Shown here: positions 9,056 through 18,562 of the stretch, one piece after another
Numbering within the stretch: position 1 is the first letter of the stretch
Layout of the letters: each line of letters starts with the position of its first letter
Source: Lachnospiraceae bacterium
GTDB taxonomy: Bacteria > Bacillota > Clostridia > Lachnospirales > Lachnospiraceae
DNA: 64,000 nucleotides
Assembly (NCBI GenBank): GCA_017626325.1
Contig: JAGAIZ010000080.1
Span: forward strand, 1 to 64,000
Direction of reading: 5' to 3'
Made by a program: the position numbers and the translations under genes
The notes under the pieces: generated by a model
Seen by the model: only the letters and a program-made list of their open reading frames with translations
Databases searched by the model: none
Told to the model about the DNA's origin: nothing

Positions 9056-9700
9056 TCACAAAACACCTTTTTCCTCCAGGCTGTCCAGTTTTTCAATAAT
9101 ATATTTCATTCTCAGCACATCAAAATTAGAATCGATCAATTCCGCCAGCTTTTTGCATATCTCCCTGGGCAAACGTGTCTGGGAATAAATAAGATCTTCT
9201 ATCGCATCGCGATATAAGTTCTTCTTAATAGCATACGTACATAAAGTATCCAATGCATTCAGAAATCCAATAAATGCGTCTTCGTTTTCAAACCCAAATT
9301 TAATATATTCCTGCAAAATATCCGCATGTATCCGCAGAATAGTTCGACTGAACATTTCTTCCAATAAGCCCAGCATATCATCAGATTTTCTGATACAAAA
9401 TGCCCGCACAGGTGCGGACACATAAAACGGCTCCAGCATATCATCAATAAAGCTACGCAGATTTTTAAAAAGCAGATCATTATTAATCTTTTTCTCTACC
9501 TTCTGAAGATTCACTGTGGCATTATCCATTATTTCTTCTTTGTAGGTCATGAGAAAACCAGCAATGCATTCTTTGCCATCCTCATCCATGCCCGTTTCTT
9601 CGTCTTTCAGATAATTGTCCAGCCTTTGTTTCCAATCTTCGCCATATATTTCTTCCAAACGCTCTAAGTATTTAATGCTCACGTCAACATTGCCCTTCAT
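9056..9700 (-). CDS. unknown helical protein
   Basis: A 214-residue soluble protein, almost entirely helical and rich in Leu, Glu, Asp and Lys. No signal peptide, membrane segment or catalytic motif was seen. The start at 9700 is preferred because GGAG lies 9 bases upstream; an ATG at 9715 has its purine run too close. The gene starts just after the stop of the winged-helix gene (9723) and shares its promoter. The pairing suggests a partner or target of that regulator. The family is not recognised. Confidence 0.6.
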   Translation of the reverse strand: MKGNVDVSIKYLERLEEIYGEDWKQRLDNYLKDEETGMDEDGKECIAGFLMTYKEEIMDNATVNLQKVEKKINNDLLFKNLRSFIDDMLEPFYVSAPVRAFCIRKSDDMLGLLEEMFSRTILRIHADILQEYIKFGFENEDAFIGFLNALDTLCTYAIKKNLYRDAIEDLIYSQTRLPREICKKLAELIDSNFDVLRMKYIIEKLDSLEEKGVL

Positions 9701-9722
9701 ATACCTTTTCTCCATTCCTATT

Positions 9723-10493
9723 TTAAGCCAGTTTTCTCATACATTGATATTTATACTTGTATTCTGCGGCAGGTTTTAAATATTTTCTGTTATTTTTACT
9801 TGCAAAGTCTATTTTGGTATTTTGATCTAATGCTTTGCACAGACTCTCCTTTTCTTTCCTTTGCTCCGCCATTTTATTGATTTCAATCATATATCGGTAA
9901 AGTCTCTCTAAACTTTTAGATTCCTGTCCCGATACACGTTCACACTCTATCTTCAAATCCGGATTGTTATTAATGACATAGTTATATGCCGTTGGAGTGA
10001 CAGAATACAATTTATATTTGCTCACTTCTTCTACATGAACCATCTGTACAGAAGTCCCGTTTATCTTCTTGATAACAGCATTTAAACCACTCGGTGACAA
10101 TCCCAGTTCTCCCGCCAGGTCACCATGCAGCATAGTTCCTCTTCTGACCAATATAGTCAACAGTCTGTCCCGGTACTTTGTATTGATCTGCTGTATTTCA
10201 TTCTGTACATTGACTTCCTTAAGATACATCTGCATAACATCCATCACCGCATTCACATAACCCACTTGAACCAGAGCTTCCTTCTCCTCCTCAGGAAACT
10301 GCGATGCTTCCAGAAATCCCTGTGCTGAGTATCTCAGCGGCCTGCACTCCTGAAACAGGCAGTTCAGTTCCTGACAGTCGGCCGTAATCAGGAGTTTGAT
10401 AAGTCTTCGTACCAGACCTTGAATTTTCTCACGCATAGTTTTGTGAGAAACCTTAAAAAAATTAAATGTGTATTGTTGCCTGTATGCTGCCAT
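9723..10493 (-). CDS. winged helix-turn-helix regulator (MarR-like DNA-binding core)
   Basis: A 256-residue protein. Its middle, about residues 115-175, reads as a winged helix: RDRLLTILVRRGTMLHGDLAGE, then the recognition helix LSPSGLNAVIKKI and a basic wing ending SKYKLYSVTP. The N-terminal 110 residues and the C-terminal tail are helical and may bind a ligand or dimerise. The start at 10493 has a near-perfect AGGAGG 6-7 bases upstream. It has a strong sigma-A promoter and is transcribed away from a CgeB-like glycosyltransferase gene, so it may control that gene or its own two-gene operon. Targets are inferred from position only. Confidence 0.65.
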   Translation of the reverse strand: MAAYRQQYTFNFFKVSHKTMREKIQGLVRRLIKLLITADCQELNCLFQECRPLRYSAQGFLEASQFPEEEKEALVQVGYVNAVMDVMQMYLKEVNVQNEIQQINTKYRDRLLTILVRRGTMLHGDLAGELGLSPSGLNAVIKKINGTSVQMVHVEEVSKYKLYSVTPTAYNYVINNNPDLKIECERVSGQESKSLERLYRYMIEINKMAEQRKEKESLCKALDQNTKIDFASKNNRKYLKPAAEYKYKYQCMRKLA

Positions 10494-10570
10494 ATTTCCT
10501 CCTTTCCCTCCTACGCACATAACTTATGCGTACTCGTAACATAGAATTTCCTGTTTTTATATGTAACTGT

Positions 10571-10599
10571 ATTATAGCATCAGCAAAATCTTTTATCAA
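10571..10599 (-). promoter_or_regulatory. strong sigma-A promoter for the winged-helix regulator operon
   Basis: TTGATA (10594-10599), a 17-base spacer and TATAAT (10571-10576) on the minus strand, about 75 bases upstream of the start at 10493. Confidence 0.75.
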
Positions 10600-10637
10600 C
10601 AACATTGTTCATTTTTTGTTCATTTTCTTTTGTCTGC

Positions 10638-10666
10638 TTCACTTTATTTCCCTTTTATGCTATACT
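10638..10666 (+). promoter_or_regulatory. probable sigma-A promoter for the CgeB-like gene
   Basis: TTCACT (10638-10643), a 17-base spacer and TATACT (10661-10666) on the plus strand. It points to the gene starting at 10763 and is back to back with the regulator promoter. Confidence 0.5.
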
Positions 10667-10762
10667 GTCATTAATCAGTTACACGTGCACGGCGACCGCC
10701 GGATGAATATTCCCCATCCTGTCGGCGCGCCGTCAGTCATCCTATCATCGAGGTTACACACA

Positions 10763-11911
10763 GTGAAAATACTATTTATCGAATGGGCAAGTTTCGGCAA
10801 CGACGATATCAAGGACGCATTTGCCGCAGAGGGACACAGCCTCGTCTGCTTTCCTTTCTCCAACAGAGATTGCAGGCAGGATATACAAATCGAGACCGAA
10901 CTGGCAGCCATGCTGCGCCGCGAAACTCCGGACATTGTATTCTCTTTCAATTATTTTCCGGTTATCTCGCAGGTCTGTAAGAAGGAAGCTGTCCGGTATA
11001 TTTCCTGGACATACGACAGCCCGTACGTCATGCTGTATTCCTATACCGTAATCAATCCCTGCAACACCATCTATGTGTTTGACAAGGAACTCTACACGGA
11101 ATTCCACAATGCGGGGATTACGACTGTTCACTACATGCCTATGGCGGCCAATACCGACAGACTGGAACGCTTATGCGCCTGTTCTGCCGGCACGTACCGA
11201 TACGATATCTCTTTCGTCGGCTCTCTCTACACGGAGCAGCACAACTTCTTCGACCGCATGACGACACTGTCAGATTATACAAAAGGATATCTGGACGCCC
11301 TGATGGCGGCTCAGATGAAAGTGCAGGGCTACAATTTTATCCAGGAATCTCTCTCCCCCGTTTTAGATGATTTATACAAAGCGCTGCCGATGGATCCCAA
11401 TCCCGACGGCGTAGAGAGCCGGGAATACTTATATGCCCAATATGTCATAAACCGCAAAATCACAGGATTAGAGCGCTCAGACCTGCTGACGGCCATCGCC
11501 GCAGGCCATACACTCGACCTCTTCACTCACGATGCCAATTTCGCTCCGGCGAATGTACACAACCACGGTATCGTGGACTACTATACACAGATGCCTTTGG
11601 TCTTCAGTCAGAGCAGAATCAATCTGAATATCTCTCTGCGCAGCATCAAAAGCGGTATTCCGCTGCGCGCTTTCGATATTATGGGCAGCGGCGGTTTCCT
11701 GCTTTCCAATTATCAGGCTGATTTTCTGGATGATTTTATACCGGGAGAAGATTTCGACTATTACGAAAGCAAAGAGGATCTGCTATTTAAAATCAACTAT
11801 TATCTGGCGCACGAAGACGAGCGGGCAGCGATCGCCCGAAACGGACATGATAAAGTTGCCGCAGCGCATACATACAGGCATCGGATAAGAGAGATGCTTG
11901 CAGCAATATAG
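10763..11911 (+). CDS. CgeB-like glycosyltransferase
   Basis: A 382-residue GT-B-type protein. Landmarks: N-terminal strand VKILFIEWASFG, FSFNYFPVIS, a conserved ISWTYDSPYVMLYS, ISFVGSLYTEQ and the C-terminal donor-binding block INLNISLRSIKSGIPLRAFDIMGSGGFLLSNYQ. A closing HTYRHRIREML helix is typical of CgeB/DUF3880-like transferases. The GTG start at 10763 is chosen because GAGG lies 9 bases upstream and the resulting N-terminus aligns with the paralogues at 13167-14345 and 19650-20849. Three such enzymes in one cluster point to stepwise assembly of a repeating glycan. Donor and acceptor are unknown. Confidence 0.75.
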   Translation: MKILFIEWASFGNDDIKDAFAAEGHSLVCFPFSNRDCRQDIQIETELAAMLRRETPDIVFSFNYFPVISQVCKKEAVRYISWTYDSPYVMLYSYTVINPCNTIYVFDKELYTEFHNAGITTVHYMPMAANTDRLERLCACSAGTYRYDISFVGSLYTEQHNFFDRMTTLSDYTKGYLDALMAAQMKVQGYNFIQESLSPVLDDLYKALPMDPNPDGVESREYLYAQYVINRKITGLERSDLLTAIAAGHTLDLFTHDANFAPANVHNHGIVDYYTQMPLVFSQSRINLNISLRSIKSGIPLRAFDIMGSGGFLLSNYQADFLDDFIPGEDFDYYESKEDLLFKINYYLAHEDERAAIARNGHDKVAAAHTYRHRIREMLAAI

Positions 11912-12046
11912 CTGTTTGCGAAACTCACTTAGTGTTATAAAATTGTACAAATTGTATAATGTTGAAGAAATTTCGCAATTACCCATATATCACTATACTA
12001 TGAAAGGACTCAGCGCACAGTATGCTGCTCTGATACAGAAGCTATC

Positions 12047-13123
12047 ATGAATCATTGTACACCCATTTCCGTTTGTATGATTGCTAAAAATGAAGAAAAA
12101 AACATTGAGAAATGCCTTGCCGCACTCAAGCCGTATGGGTTTGAAATTGTGGTCGTTGATACAGGCTCTGCAGACAAAACAAAAGAAATTGCCGCACGCT
12201 ATACGAATAAAATTTATGATTTCACATGGATCAATGATTTCAGCGCCGCTAGGAATTATTCCCTGGCACAGGCTTCTAATGAGTACGTGCTGATTCTGGA
12301 CTGTGACGAAATCATCAAAGAACTGGATATGAAGCAATTAACTGCCCTGATACAGGAACATCCTGCGGAGGTCGGCCGCATCCTACTTGATAATCACTAT
12401 ATCTCTAACCAAACAGACGCCGTTTATCAGGATAGACTGGGACGTTTCTTTTCCCGTAAATTCTTTCATTTCGAATCTGCTATTCATGAACAGATAACCC
12501 ATAACCAAACCGGACTGCAGTACGAAAGCTATGATGTGCCGATCCAGGCTGATCACATAGGTTATTTTGGCAGTGTTGAGGATCTGCGCGGGAAAGTGGA
12601 ACGAAACAATTCTCTCCTTTTTCAGGAACTTAAAAAGGATAAAGACAACCCTTATCTCTATTTCCAAATCGGGCAGTCTTATAATATGATTTACGATTAT
12701 GAAAATTCTTATAAATATTATCAAAAGGCGCTTGAGTACGATGTTAATCCAGACGCCGAATGGGTGCAGATGATGATAATCGCTTACGCCAATGCCTTGC
12801 TGCATACCGGACGGGAAAAAGAAGCGCTACAGCTAGAAGGCGTATATGATGCCTTCGCATCTTCTGCAGACTTTTTCTGTATTATGGGACAGATTTATCT
12901 TGCAAACAGACAATATATGAAAGCTATGATGGAATTTGTCAAAGCAATTCACTGTCCCGTTGCCCATCAGACTGGTACCAATTCTTTTATCCCGACCTAT
13001 AATATCGGATTGATTAATGAGATGATGGGCGATATTTCAACCGCCCTCACTCACTACCGTAACTGCGGCGATTTTCCTATGGCACAGGCGAAGATAAATG
13101 AATTAGCACAAAAGAATAAATGA
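12047..13123 (+). CDS. GT2 glycosyltransferase with C-terminal TPR-like repeats
   Basis: A 358-residue protein. The GT-A domain (about 1-220) begins PISVCMIAKNEEKNIEKCL and has VVVDTGSADKT and the metal-binding LDCDEI (DxD-like). The C-terminal third (about 200-350) carries tetratricopeptide-like pairs, for example YFQIGQSYNMIYDYENSYKYY. GT2-TPR proteins of this type include peptide or protein S/O-glycosyltransferases related to SunS, so a protein acceptor such as flagellin is plausible. It lies 135 bases after the CgeB-like gene on the same strand; a TATAAT at 11955-11960 without a clear -35 may give separate transcription. Confidence 0.75.
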   Translation: MNHCTPISVCMIAKNEEKNIEKCLAALKPYGFEIVVVDTGSADKTKEIAARYTNKIYDFTWINDFSAARNYSLAQASNEYVLILDCDEIIKELDMKQLTALIQEHPAEVGRILLDNHYISNQTDAVYQDRLGRFFSRKFFHFESAIHEQITHNQTGLQYESYDVPIQADHIGYFGSVEDLRGKVERNNSLLFQELKKDKDNPYLYFQIGQSYNMIYDYENSYKYYQKALEYDVNPDAEWVQMMIIAYANALLHTGREKEALQLEGVYDAFASSADFFCIMGQIYLANRQYMKAMMEFVKAIHCPVAHQTGTNSFIPTYNIGLINEMMGDISTALTHYRNCGDFPMAQAKINELAQKNK

Positions 13124-13166
13124 ATCAATTAAAATACGAAGACACGCAGAAGAATCGGTAAATACT

Positions 13167-14345
13167 TCAAACCTGAAATAATCTGGCCAGACCTGCCTGA
13201 TAGGAAAAGATTTCCCGCACTTTCTTCTGTCCCGCCGCCGCGATCTGTATGCGTTCCTCATCATGGGACAGATAGTAAGTTGTTTTGTTCAGGCATTCTT
13301 CCATACTACGGAAGGTAACTATTTCCTCATCCTCCGCAAAACACTCTGCAATCTCCGGCTGCCAATTAGTCAATACAAAACCGCCGCAAGCCATAATATC
13401 CAATACTCTGAGCGGAATTCCCGAATGAATGGAATGCAGCGTGATGTTGAGGTTGATCTTACTTTCGGTAAATACAAGCGGCATTTCTTTGTGATAATCC
13501 ACCCTGCCACAGTTACATGCATGCAGTTTTGGTAGTTCTGATGTGTCGGAGTCGGTGTATAATCTAAATTTAACATTTATCATTTCAGCAATTTTGCTTA
13601 ATAAAATGCGTCTTTCTTCAACTGTTATCTTTTTCTCTAAAACAGCAGGAAGAAAAATATCTTCTTCCTTTGCAAAATAATCCTCTCCAAGGAAAAGACC
13701 ATTCTCCCGCATCTTCTCTCTAATTAAATTCAAATTTAATTTACTGTTTTTCATAAATTCCCGTAAAAGAACATCATCACAATTAAATAGCATCCGTTCT
13801 GTATCGAACTTCTCACCACTCTGTTCTTCAGAAAAGAAAGCATCAAAGTAATCATATTGATCTGTATAGAGTGATCCCACAAAGGAGACATCACAGGCAT
13901 ATTTCTGCCGCTGCTCCTTAGAAGCCTGCCTTGTCCGTTCACCGAAATACTCCGTATCAACCGCCAGCGGCACGTGATAAACAGTCTCTACTCCATAGGC
14001 TTTCATATGTTCCGCCATTTCTCTGTCAAAGATGCCAATATGATTACACGGCAAAGTGATCTGTTTGGCATATAAGGTAAAATGAGGACAATCATACACC
14101 CATGCATAATAAGGGATCTGACAGGTATTGCAGATCATGGATATGATCGGAAAATAATTAAAGGATATGACCGCCTCTGCTTCTTCTGCATGGATACAAG
14201 GTATCATCTCCATTGCAAGCTCCATATCTCTTGTATAATGCCTGCATTCTTTCCGAAACCATGCAACCTCAAATCCCATTTTTACTAAATTATCTGCCAA
14301 AACCTGCTCGTTATTGGCATTCCAGGAATATAGTATTAGTTTCAC
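13167..14345 (-). CDS. CgeB-like glycosyltransferase
   Basis: A 392-residue paralogue of the protein at 10763-11911. It shares VISFNYFPIIS, a YAWVYDCPHFTLY block, VSFVGSLYTDQYDYFD, the C-terminal INLNITLHSIHSGIPLRVLDIMACGG and the closing SYQAGLARL helix. It is last in a leftward run of five genes beginning at 20849, 53 bases after the fusion gene at 14399. The N-terminus MKLILYSWNANN matches the paralogues, which supports the start. Likely role: sugar transfer in a surface or flagellar glycan. Confidence 0.75.
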   Translation of the reverse strand: MKLILYSWNANNEQVLADNLVKMGFEVAWFRKECRHYTRDMELAMEMIPCIHAEEAEAVISFNYFPIISMICNTCQIPYYAWVYDCPHFTLYAKQITLPCNHIGIFDREMAEHMKAYGVETVYHVPLAVDTEYFGERTRQASKEQRQKYACDVSFVGSLYTDQYDYFDAFFSEEQSGEKFDTERMLFNCDDVLLREFMKNSKLNLNLIREKMRENGLFLGEDYFAKEEDIFLPAVLEKKITVEERRILLSKIAEMINVKFRLYTDSDTSELPKLHACNCGRVDYHKEMPLVFTESKINLNITLHSIHSGIPLRVLDIMACGGFVLTNWQPEIAECFAEDEEIVTFRSMEECLNKTTYYLSHDEERIQIAAAGQKKVREIFSYQAGLARLFQV

Positions 14346-14398
14346 GTCTTGTTCCTCACACGTTTACTGTTTTGTGACCATTCCATCTATGGCAGTGT

Positions 14399-17300
14399 TC
14401 AGAGAATGTTATTGAAAATAAATGCTTTAGACTTATCAATTTCCACTGCCAGTTTCTCATTCACCGCTCCATAATCAACATCTTCTATCAATTCTGCCGC
14501 GTCATACTGTGCATCGTTTTCAAGAATTCTGTTTTCTATTTCAGGAAATAGTTCAAAGGTCTCGAATCTGGCTGATTCTCTGTTTTTCACAGTGACAAAA
14601 TTCTTCTCAAATATCATAGCGAAACATGTGCCGTGATAGGAATCCGTAATAACAAAGCTGGCATTACGCAGGTAGGAAAGCCATGCTTCAACCGTTAACT
14701 CTGTCTTGATATTATCGTATTCCAATATTCTCAAATAATAATCCATTGCCCTTAAGTTAGCATCCATCATATTGATCAATTTGATACCGCCAAGCTGCTG
14801 CTGTATTTGTAAACATAAAGCCCTTTTTTCTACAGTAGGATTTAAAAGATACACTGCTATGTACGGTTCTTCCTCCAATACCGGAGTCTCATCAAGCAAC
14901 CTATCGTAATCTCTTTTACCTAATAAAAATACCGGGTCCAGAACCCACTTTGCATCAACACCATATTGATTCCGGCAAAGATCAACCCCAAATTTCTCCC
15001 TGACAGAAATGGCTTGAAATCTGCAATACAGTTTTTCTCCTATTTCAGTTGGAACTGCTGCATCGGGATTTCCGAAGGAGGTCGCATAAGACATCTTCTT
15101 CTTATCATCTGATACGAAATCCAGCAGAAAGTAATTATTATACCCATAATATTCCGCATATTTATAATTCCAATTTTGATCAGAGCCCACTATAAAAGTA
15201 TCGCAACATTTGTTCAGCATTTCATGATCATAATTCGGGAAATATTCCGAACTCAATATATAATGCTCTTCTGCAAATTTTTTAAATTGTTTTACAGGTA
15301 TTAAGGTACAATAATTATCAAGTACAACTATATTTTTTCCTTGTGTCTGTAAGAACGTATACAGAGCATAATTTGTCAATGCATTTCCATAGTTGATTCC
15401 CCACATACAGACAAGCGCAATATCAAAATGAACATGTTCTTTAACGGACTGTATCATATCCGCTAATGTTTTCTTTGCACTGCATTTCCATTCCTGAAAG
15501 AACATCTCCCTGCATTTTGGTTCTTTCACAGACTTACTGATACATGGATTAGCGTTTTCCGCCGCTTCCGTCTGAAGACTGACAATTTTTTCAAATTTTG
15601 ATAGTACACTCTTGAAAAAGTATGCTCCTTTTTTAGTATTCAATGTTACAAAAGAAGTGCCCAGTCCGTCATCAAATTTATAAATTCTATTGATTCCCCA
15701 GAAATCGCCTAAACTTAAATCACTGTATTTTTTGTTTTTAAATTTACAATTATAACAGGTCTTTCGTAATGTCCAGTTATTCAGAAACCCAGACATATAT
15801 GGATCTTCCTTATTCCCTACATATTCGGTTCCGTCCTGATATCTCAGATATAGACCGCTGCTCCATCCGAATATATCCTTCTTACGAAACGAGATCTCCG
15901 AAATTTCCTCTTTATTTTCCAGACAGGCATCAAATACCTTCTGCGATGATACACCGTGACATACAACATCTACCAGAAGCAGATTCTCATACTCTTTCTC
16001 CAAATAGCACTTAAGTCCTACAGCTTGGCAGCTACAGCCTGTAAAAAGAACTTTTTTCCCCTGCTCTAACAGAACTTTAATCCGGCGATAAGTATCTCCC
16101 ACATTGCTCTGCACGTATTTAGAAGACATCATCCTATCCACATCTTCCGCCTTATCAGATACAATATGTACTACCTGCCATGCGTCATTCCAGACTGCTC
16201 CGGATACATACCCCCCTTGTTCTAATATCTTGTTCGCAAGTACTCTGAACACACCGCCGGAGGAACTGTTCTTCCGTATCTCATTGTTACCCATAACTGC
16301 ATAGCAATTATCCTGTAATGCCGTTCCCGATGTTTCATTGCAAACCGGACATATTTCTTTACAACTACCACACCCAATACATTTCTCATCGTCTATAACC
16401 GGAACAAGAAAACCTTCCCCATCATAGTCTTGTGAAATAGCTTCCACAGGGCATATATTATAACAAGCCATACACCCTGTACATGCCGAAACGCCTGAAA
16501 TATCAACAGTTTCAACCTCTTCTGGATGACTGGAAGGATATATTTTCTCCCATTTCTCCTGAACATATGTCAGATAGTCTTCATCTTTAGAAAGCTGCAT
16601 AATACATTTGCAGAAAAAATCTTCGCACTGATAACCACAGGACTCTTGATAAACCATTTCAAATTTTTTTCTTTTTAAACCGGACACTGCCAATTCTTTA
16701 CTATATAAATTCATAATATAGCATTGTGTGATAATCTTATCTCTGTTGCGCTTACCGACACTATTTTCGGATTCATATGCGACTGCCAGCGCCTCGTCCA
16801 CTAATATGATCGCATATTTCTGTGCAATACGAAGGGTTAATTCATAATCCTCCAGTGAATTTAATTGACCGTTAAATCCGCCTATTTCTATAAATACACT
16901 CTTTCGCATTACCAAAGTAATCATTCCTACCAGAGAATTGAGCAACAGTGTATAAAATACATAACCCGACTTAATCGATATATCCACGCTCTCCGGCGGG
17001 TATGTATTGGAATCGACTCCATTCGTGTAAAACAGACTGTACACTGCACCTATATTCTGATCACTCTCTGCAAAACACTTCATCTGCTTTTCCAATTTAT
17101 CATGAGACCATTCATCATCACTATCATGGAATGCAATATATTCTCCGTTTGCATAAGATACGCCTACATTTCTCGAAATGCCCGCCCCCAGGTTGTTGTC
17201 ATTTCTCACATATACAATATATATTTCCGTAATAGCCCCATATTCAGCTTCCACATATTCCATCGTACTATCTGTGGAGCAGTCGTCAACAATGATAATT

Positions 17301-17416
17301 TCAAAGTTTCTATATGTCTGGTTCAGCACACTATCTATACAGCGCTTTAAAGTATGTTTTCTGTTATATGTGGGTATAATAACACTAACTAATGGCTCTT
17401 TTCCCATAGCACTCAC
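14399..17416 (-). CDS. fusion of GT2 glycosyltransferase, 2x[4Fe-4S]/FrhB-like reductase and polysaccharide pyruvyltransferase
   Basis: A 1005-residue three-part protein. Residues about 5-290 are a GT2 domain (VSVIIPTYN, VDDCSTDST, HDSDDEW at 97-103). Residues about 309-357 hold two ferredoxin cysteine motifs, CTGCMACYNICP and CIGCGSCKEICP. About 368-650 is an F420-hydrogenase beta-subunit-like domain (NSSSGGVFRVLA, TGCSCQAVGL, VDVVCHGVSS), the kind common in polysaccharide loci. About 670-1005 is a CsaB/WcaK-like pyruvyltransferase domain (WGINYGNALTNYALY, FIVGSDQNWN, ITDSYHGTCFA). A GTG start at 17416 is favoured because GGAAGG lies 10 bases upstream; an ATG three codons in is the alternative. 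These activities are usually on separate proteins. The fusion implies coupled sugar transfer and ketal-pyruvate or redox modification of one glycan. Confidence 0.8.
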   Translation of the reverse strand: MSAMGKEPLVSVIIPTYNRKHTLKRCIDSVLNQTYRNFEIIIVDDCSTDSTMEYVEAEYGAITEIYIVYVRNDNNLGAGISRNVGVSYANGEYIAFHDSDDEWSHDKLEKQMKCFAESDQNIGAVYSLFYTNGVDSNTYPPESVDISIKSGYVFYTLLLNSLVGMITLVMRKSVFIEIGGFNGQLNSLEDYELTLRIAQKYAIILVDEALAVAYESENSVGKRNRDKIITQCYIMNLYSKELAVSGLKRKKFEMVYQESCGYQCEDFFCKCIMQLSKDEDYLTYVQEKWEKIYPSSHPEEVETVDISGVSACTGCMACYNICPVEAISQDYDGEGFLVPVIDDEKCIGCGSCKEICPVCNETSGTALQDNCYAVMGNNEIRKNSSSGGVFRVLANKILEQGGYVSGAVWNDAWQVVHIVSDKAEDVDRMMSSKYVQSNVGDTYRRIKVLLEQGKKVLFTGCSCQAVGLKCYLEKEYENLLLVDVVCHGVSSQKVFDACLENKEEISEISFRKKDIFGWSSGLYLRYQDGTEYVGNKEDPYMSGFLNNWTLRKTCYNCKFKNKKYSDLSLGDFWGINRIYKFDDGLGTSFVTLNTKKGAYFFKSVLSKFEKIVSLQTEAAENANPCISKSVKEPKCREMFFQEWKCSAKKTLADMIQSVKEHVHFDIALVCMWGINYGNALTNYALYTFLQTQGKNIVVLDNYCTLIPVKQFKKFAEEHYILSSEYFPNYDHEMLNKCCDTFIVGSDQNWNYKYAEYYGYNNYFLLDFVSDDKKKMSYATSFGNPDAAVPTEIGEKLYCRFQAISVREKFGVDLCRNQYGVDAKWVLDPVFLLGKRDYDRLLDETPVLEEEPYIAVYLLNPTVEKRALCLQIQQQLGGIKLINMMDANLRAMDYYLRILEYDNIKTELTVEAWLSYLRNASFVITDSYHGTCFAMIFEKNFVTVKNRESARFETFELFPEIENRILENDAQYDAAELIEDVDYGAVNEKLAVEIDKSKAFIFNNIL

Positions 17417-17431
17417 AATCCGATTACCTTC

Positions 17432-18562
17432 CTATCCTTTTTTGTCAGTCAGATACTCTGCAATAAATTTCTCCCTCTCAATATCATATTGTTCCAAATT
17501 AATGAATCCACAGTCATGAACACACCATGGGTTTTTCATGTTCGGAACTACCACCTTATACCCTTTTTTGATAAACTCCATACTCTGTGAACAGTCATAA
17601 AAATCCCATTTATCAAATAAATCCTCACGCCACGGAACATCATACTGCGTTACCATAAGAAAACCGTCTATCGCATCCACTTCCAAATATGCCAGTTCCG
17701 GACTGATTGCATTGGCGAGCAGCTGTGTTTCATAAATATGCTGCTCATACAACATACCGTAACGATCGGCATCCCACATCACACCTGAAGCAGGCATTGT
17801 CTTCACGCCTACATTGCCAATCATGCCAATCCTTGGATCGCTTTCAAAAATCTCCAAACAATCTTGAATAAAATCAGAATTGATAATAAATGTATCATGA
17901 TGAAGGTATACTTTGTATTTTGCCTGAGAATACTTCAATGCTTCATTATAACCCGACGTTAAGGATTTGGCATCCTCAACGGTCAATATATTTATCCGCA
18001 CCCCTTCCGGCACAGTCAGATGCCTGATATAATAAATACACTCCTCGGCATAAACCGGATTATTCGTACAGATAATAAAGCAGATTTCCGTCTCTTCGAT
18101 ACCCTCTCCATGTATTTCGTGTAACTTTACAGTCTCCATGTTATCACCATTAAGTGATTCATCACACCTGGAACCGTCGTTAATCCTCTGTAACACCTTA
18201 TCCTTCTGCACTACGCTAAAATCCATCACCCGCAGCAATTCAAAAGAGGAAACCTGATTCTGCGCAAGGAAATGATAAAATGTTCCCATATCGTCTGCCA
18301 CATCAAAATCAATTCTCCTTAAATAGAATTTTAATGCAGTATAACGTTTCAAAAGTTCTTTCATATTGGAAACTTTAGAAAAAATCGTCGTCTGTCCCGC
18401 CGCTTTCTCCTGATCATAAATCGTACATAAATAGCAGAGCATTGCTAGATCATTATCGTGTTCAGTGGTGTCTTTATTGGAAAGCAGCAATGGCTTAATC
18501 GCATCATAATTTCCCATTTTTAATAAATCATTTATCTGTTGCTTTAGTTGCTGCTTGTTCAT
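17432..18562 (-). CDS. StrF-like glycosyltransferase with helical N-terminal extension
   Basis: A 376-residue protein. The N-terminal 130 residues are helical and resemble a short solenoid. The C-terminal 220 residues look like the GT2-like StrF family (Glyco_tranf_2_5): ICFIICTNNPVYAEECIYYI, SGYNEALKYSQAKYKVYLHHDTFI, DPRIGMIGNVG and VDAIDGFLMVTQYDVPW with WDFYDCSQSMEF. The HHDT segment takes the place of the metal-binding motif. Its first four bases overlap the stop of the preceding GT2 gene (ATGA), so the two are translationally coupled. Donor and acceptor are unknown. Confidence 0.7.
   Translation of the reverse strand: MNKQQLKQQINDLLKMGNYDAIKPLLLSNKDTTEHDNDLAMLCYLCTIYDQEKAAGQTTIFSKVSNMKELLKRYTALKFYLRRIDFDVADDMGTFYHFLAQNQVSSFELLRVMDFSVVQKDKVLQRINDGSRCDESLNGDNMETVKLHEIHGEGIEETEICFIICTNNPVYAEECIYYIRHLTVPEGVRINILTVEDAKSLTSGYNEALKYSQAKYKVYLHHDTFIINSDFIQDCLEIFESDPRIGMIGNVGVKTMPASGVMWDADRYGMLYEQHIYETQLLANAISPELAYLEVDAIDGFLMVTQYDVPWREDLFDKWDFYDCSQSMEFIKKGYKVVVPNMKNPWCVHDCGFINLEQYDIEREKFIAEYLTDKKG

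Noticed and set aside
10526-10762. Extending the CgeB-like gene upstream to an ATG at 10526.
   Set aside because: The extension is a hydrophobic, unrelated stretch that crosses two promoters. The GTG at 10763 has GAGG upstream and aligns with the paralogues.
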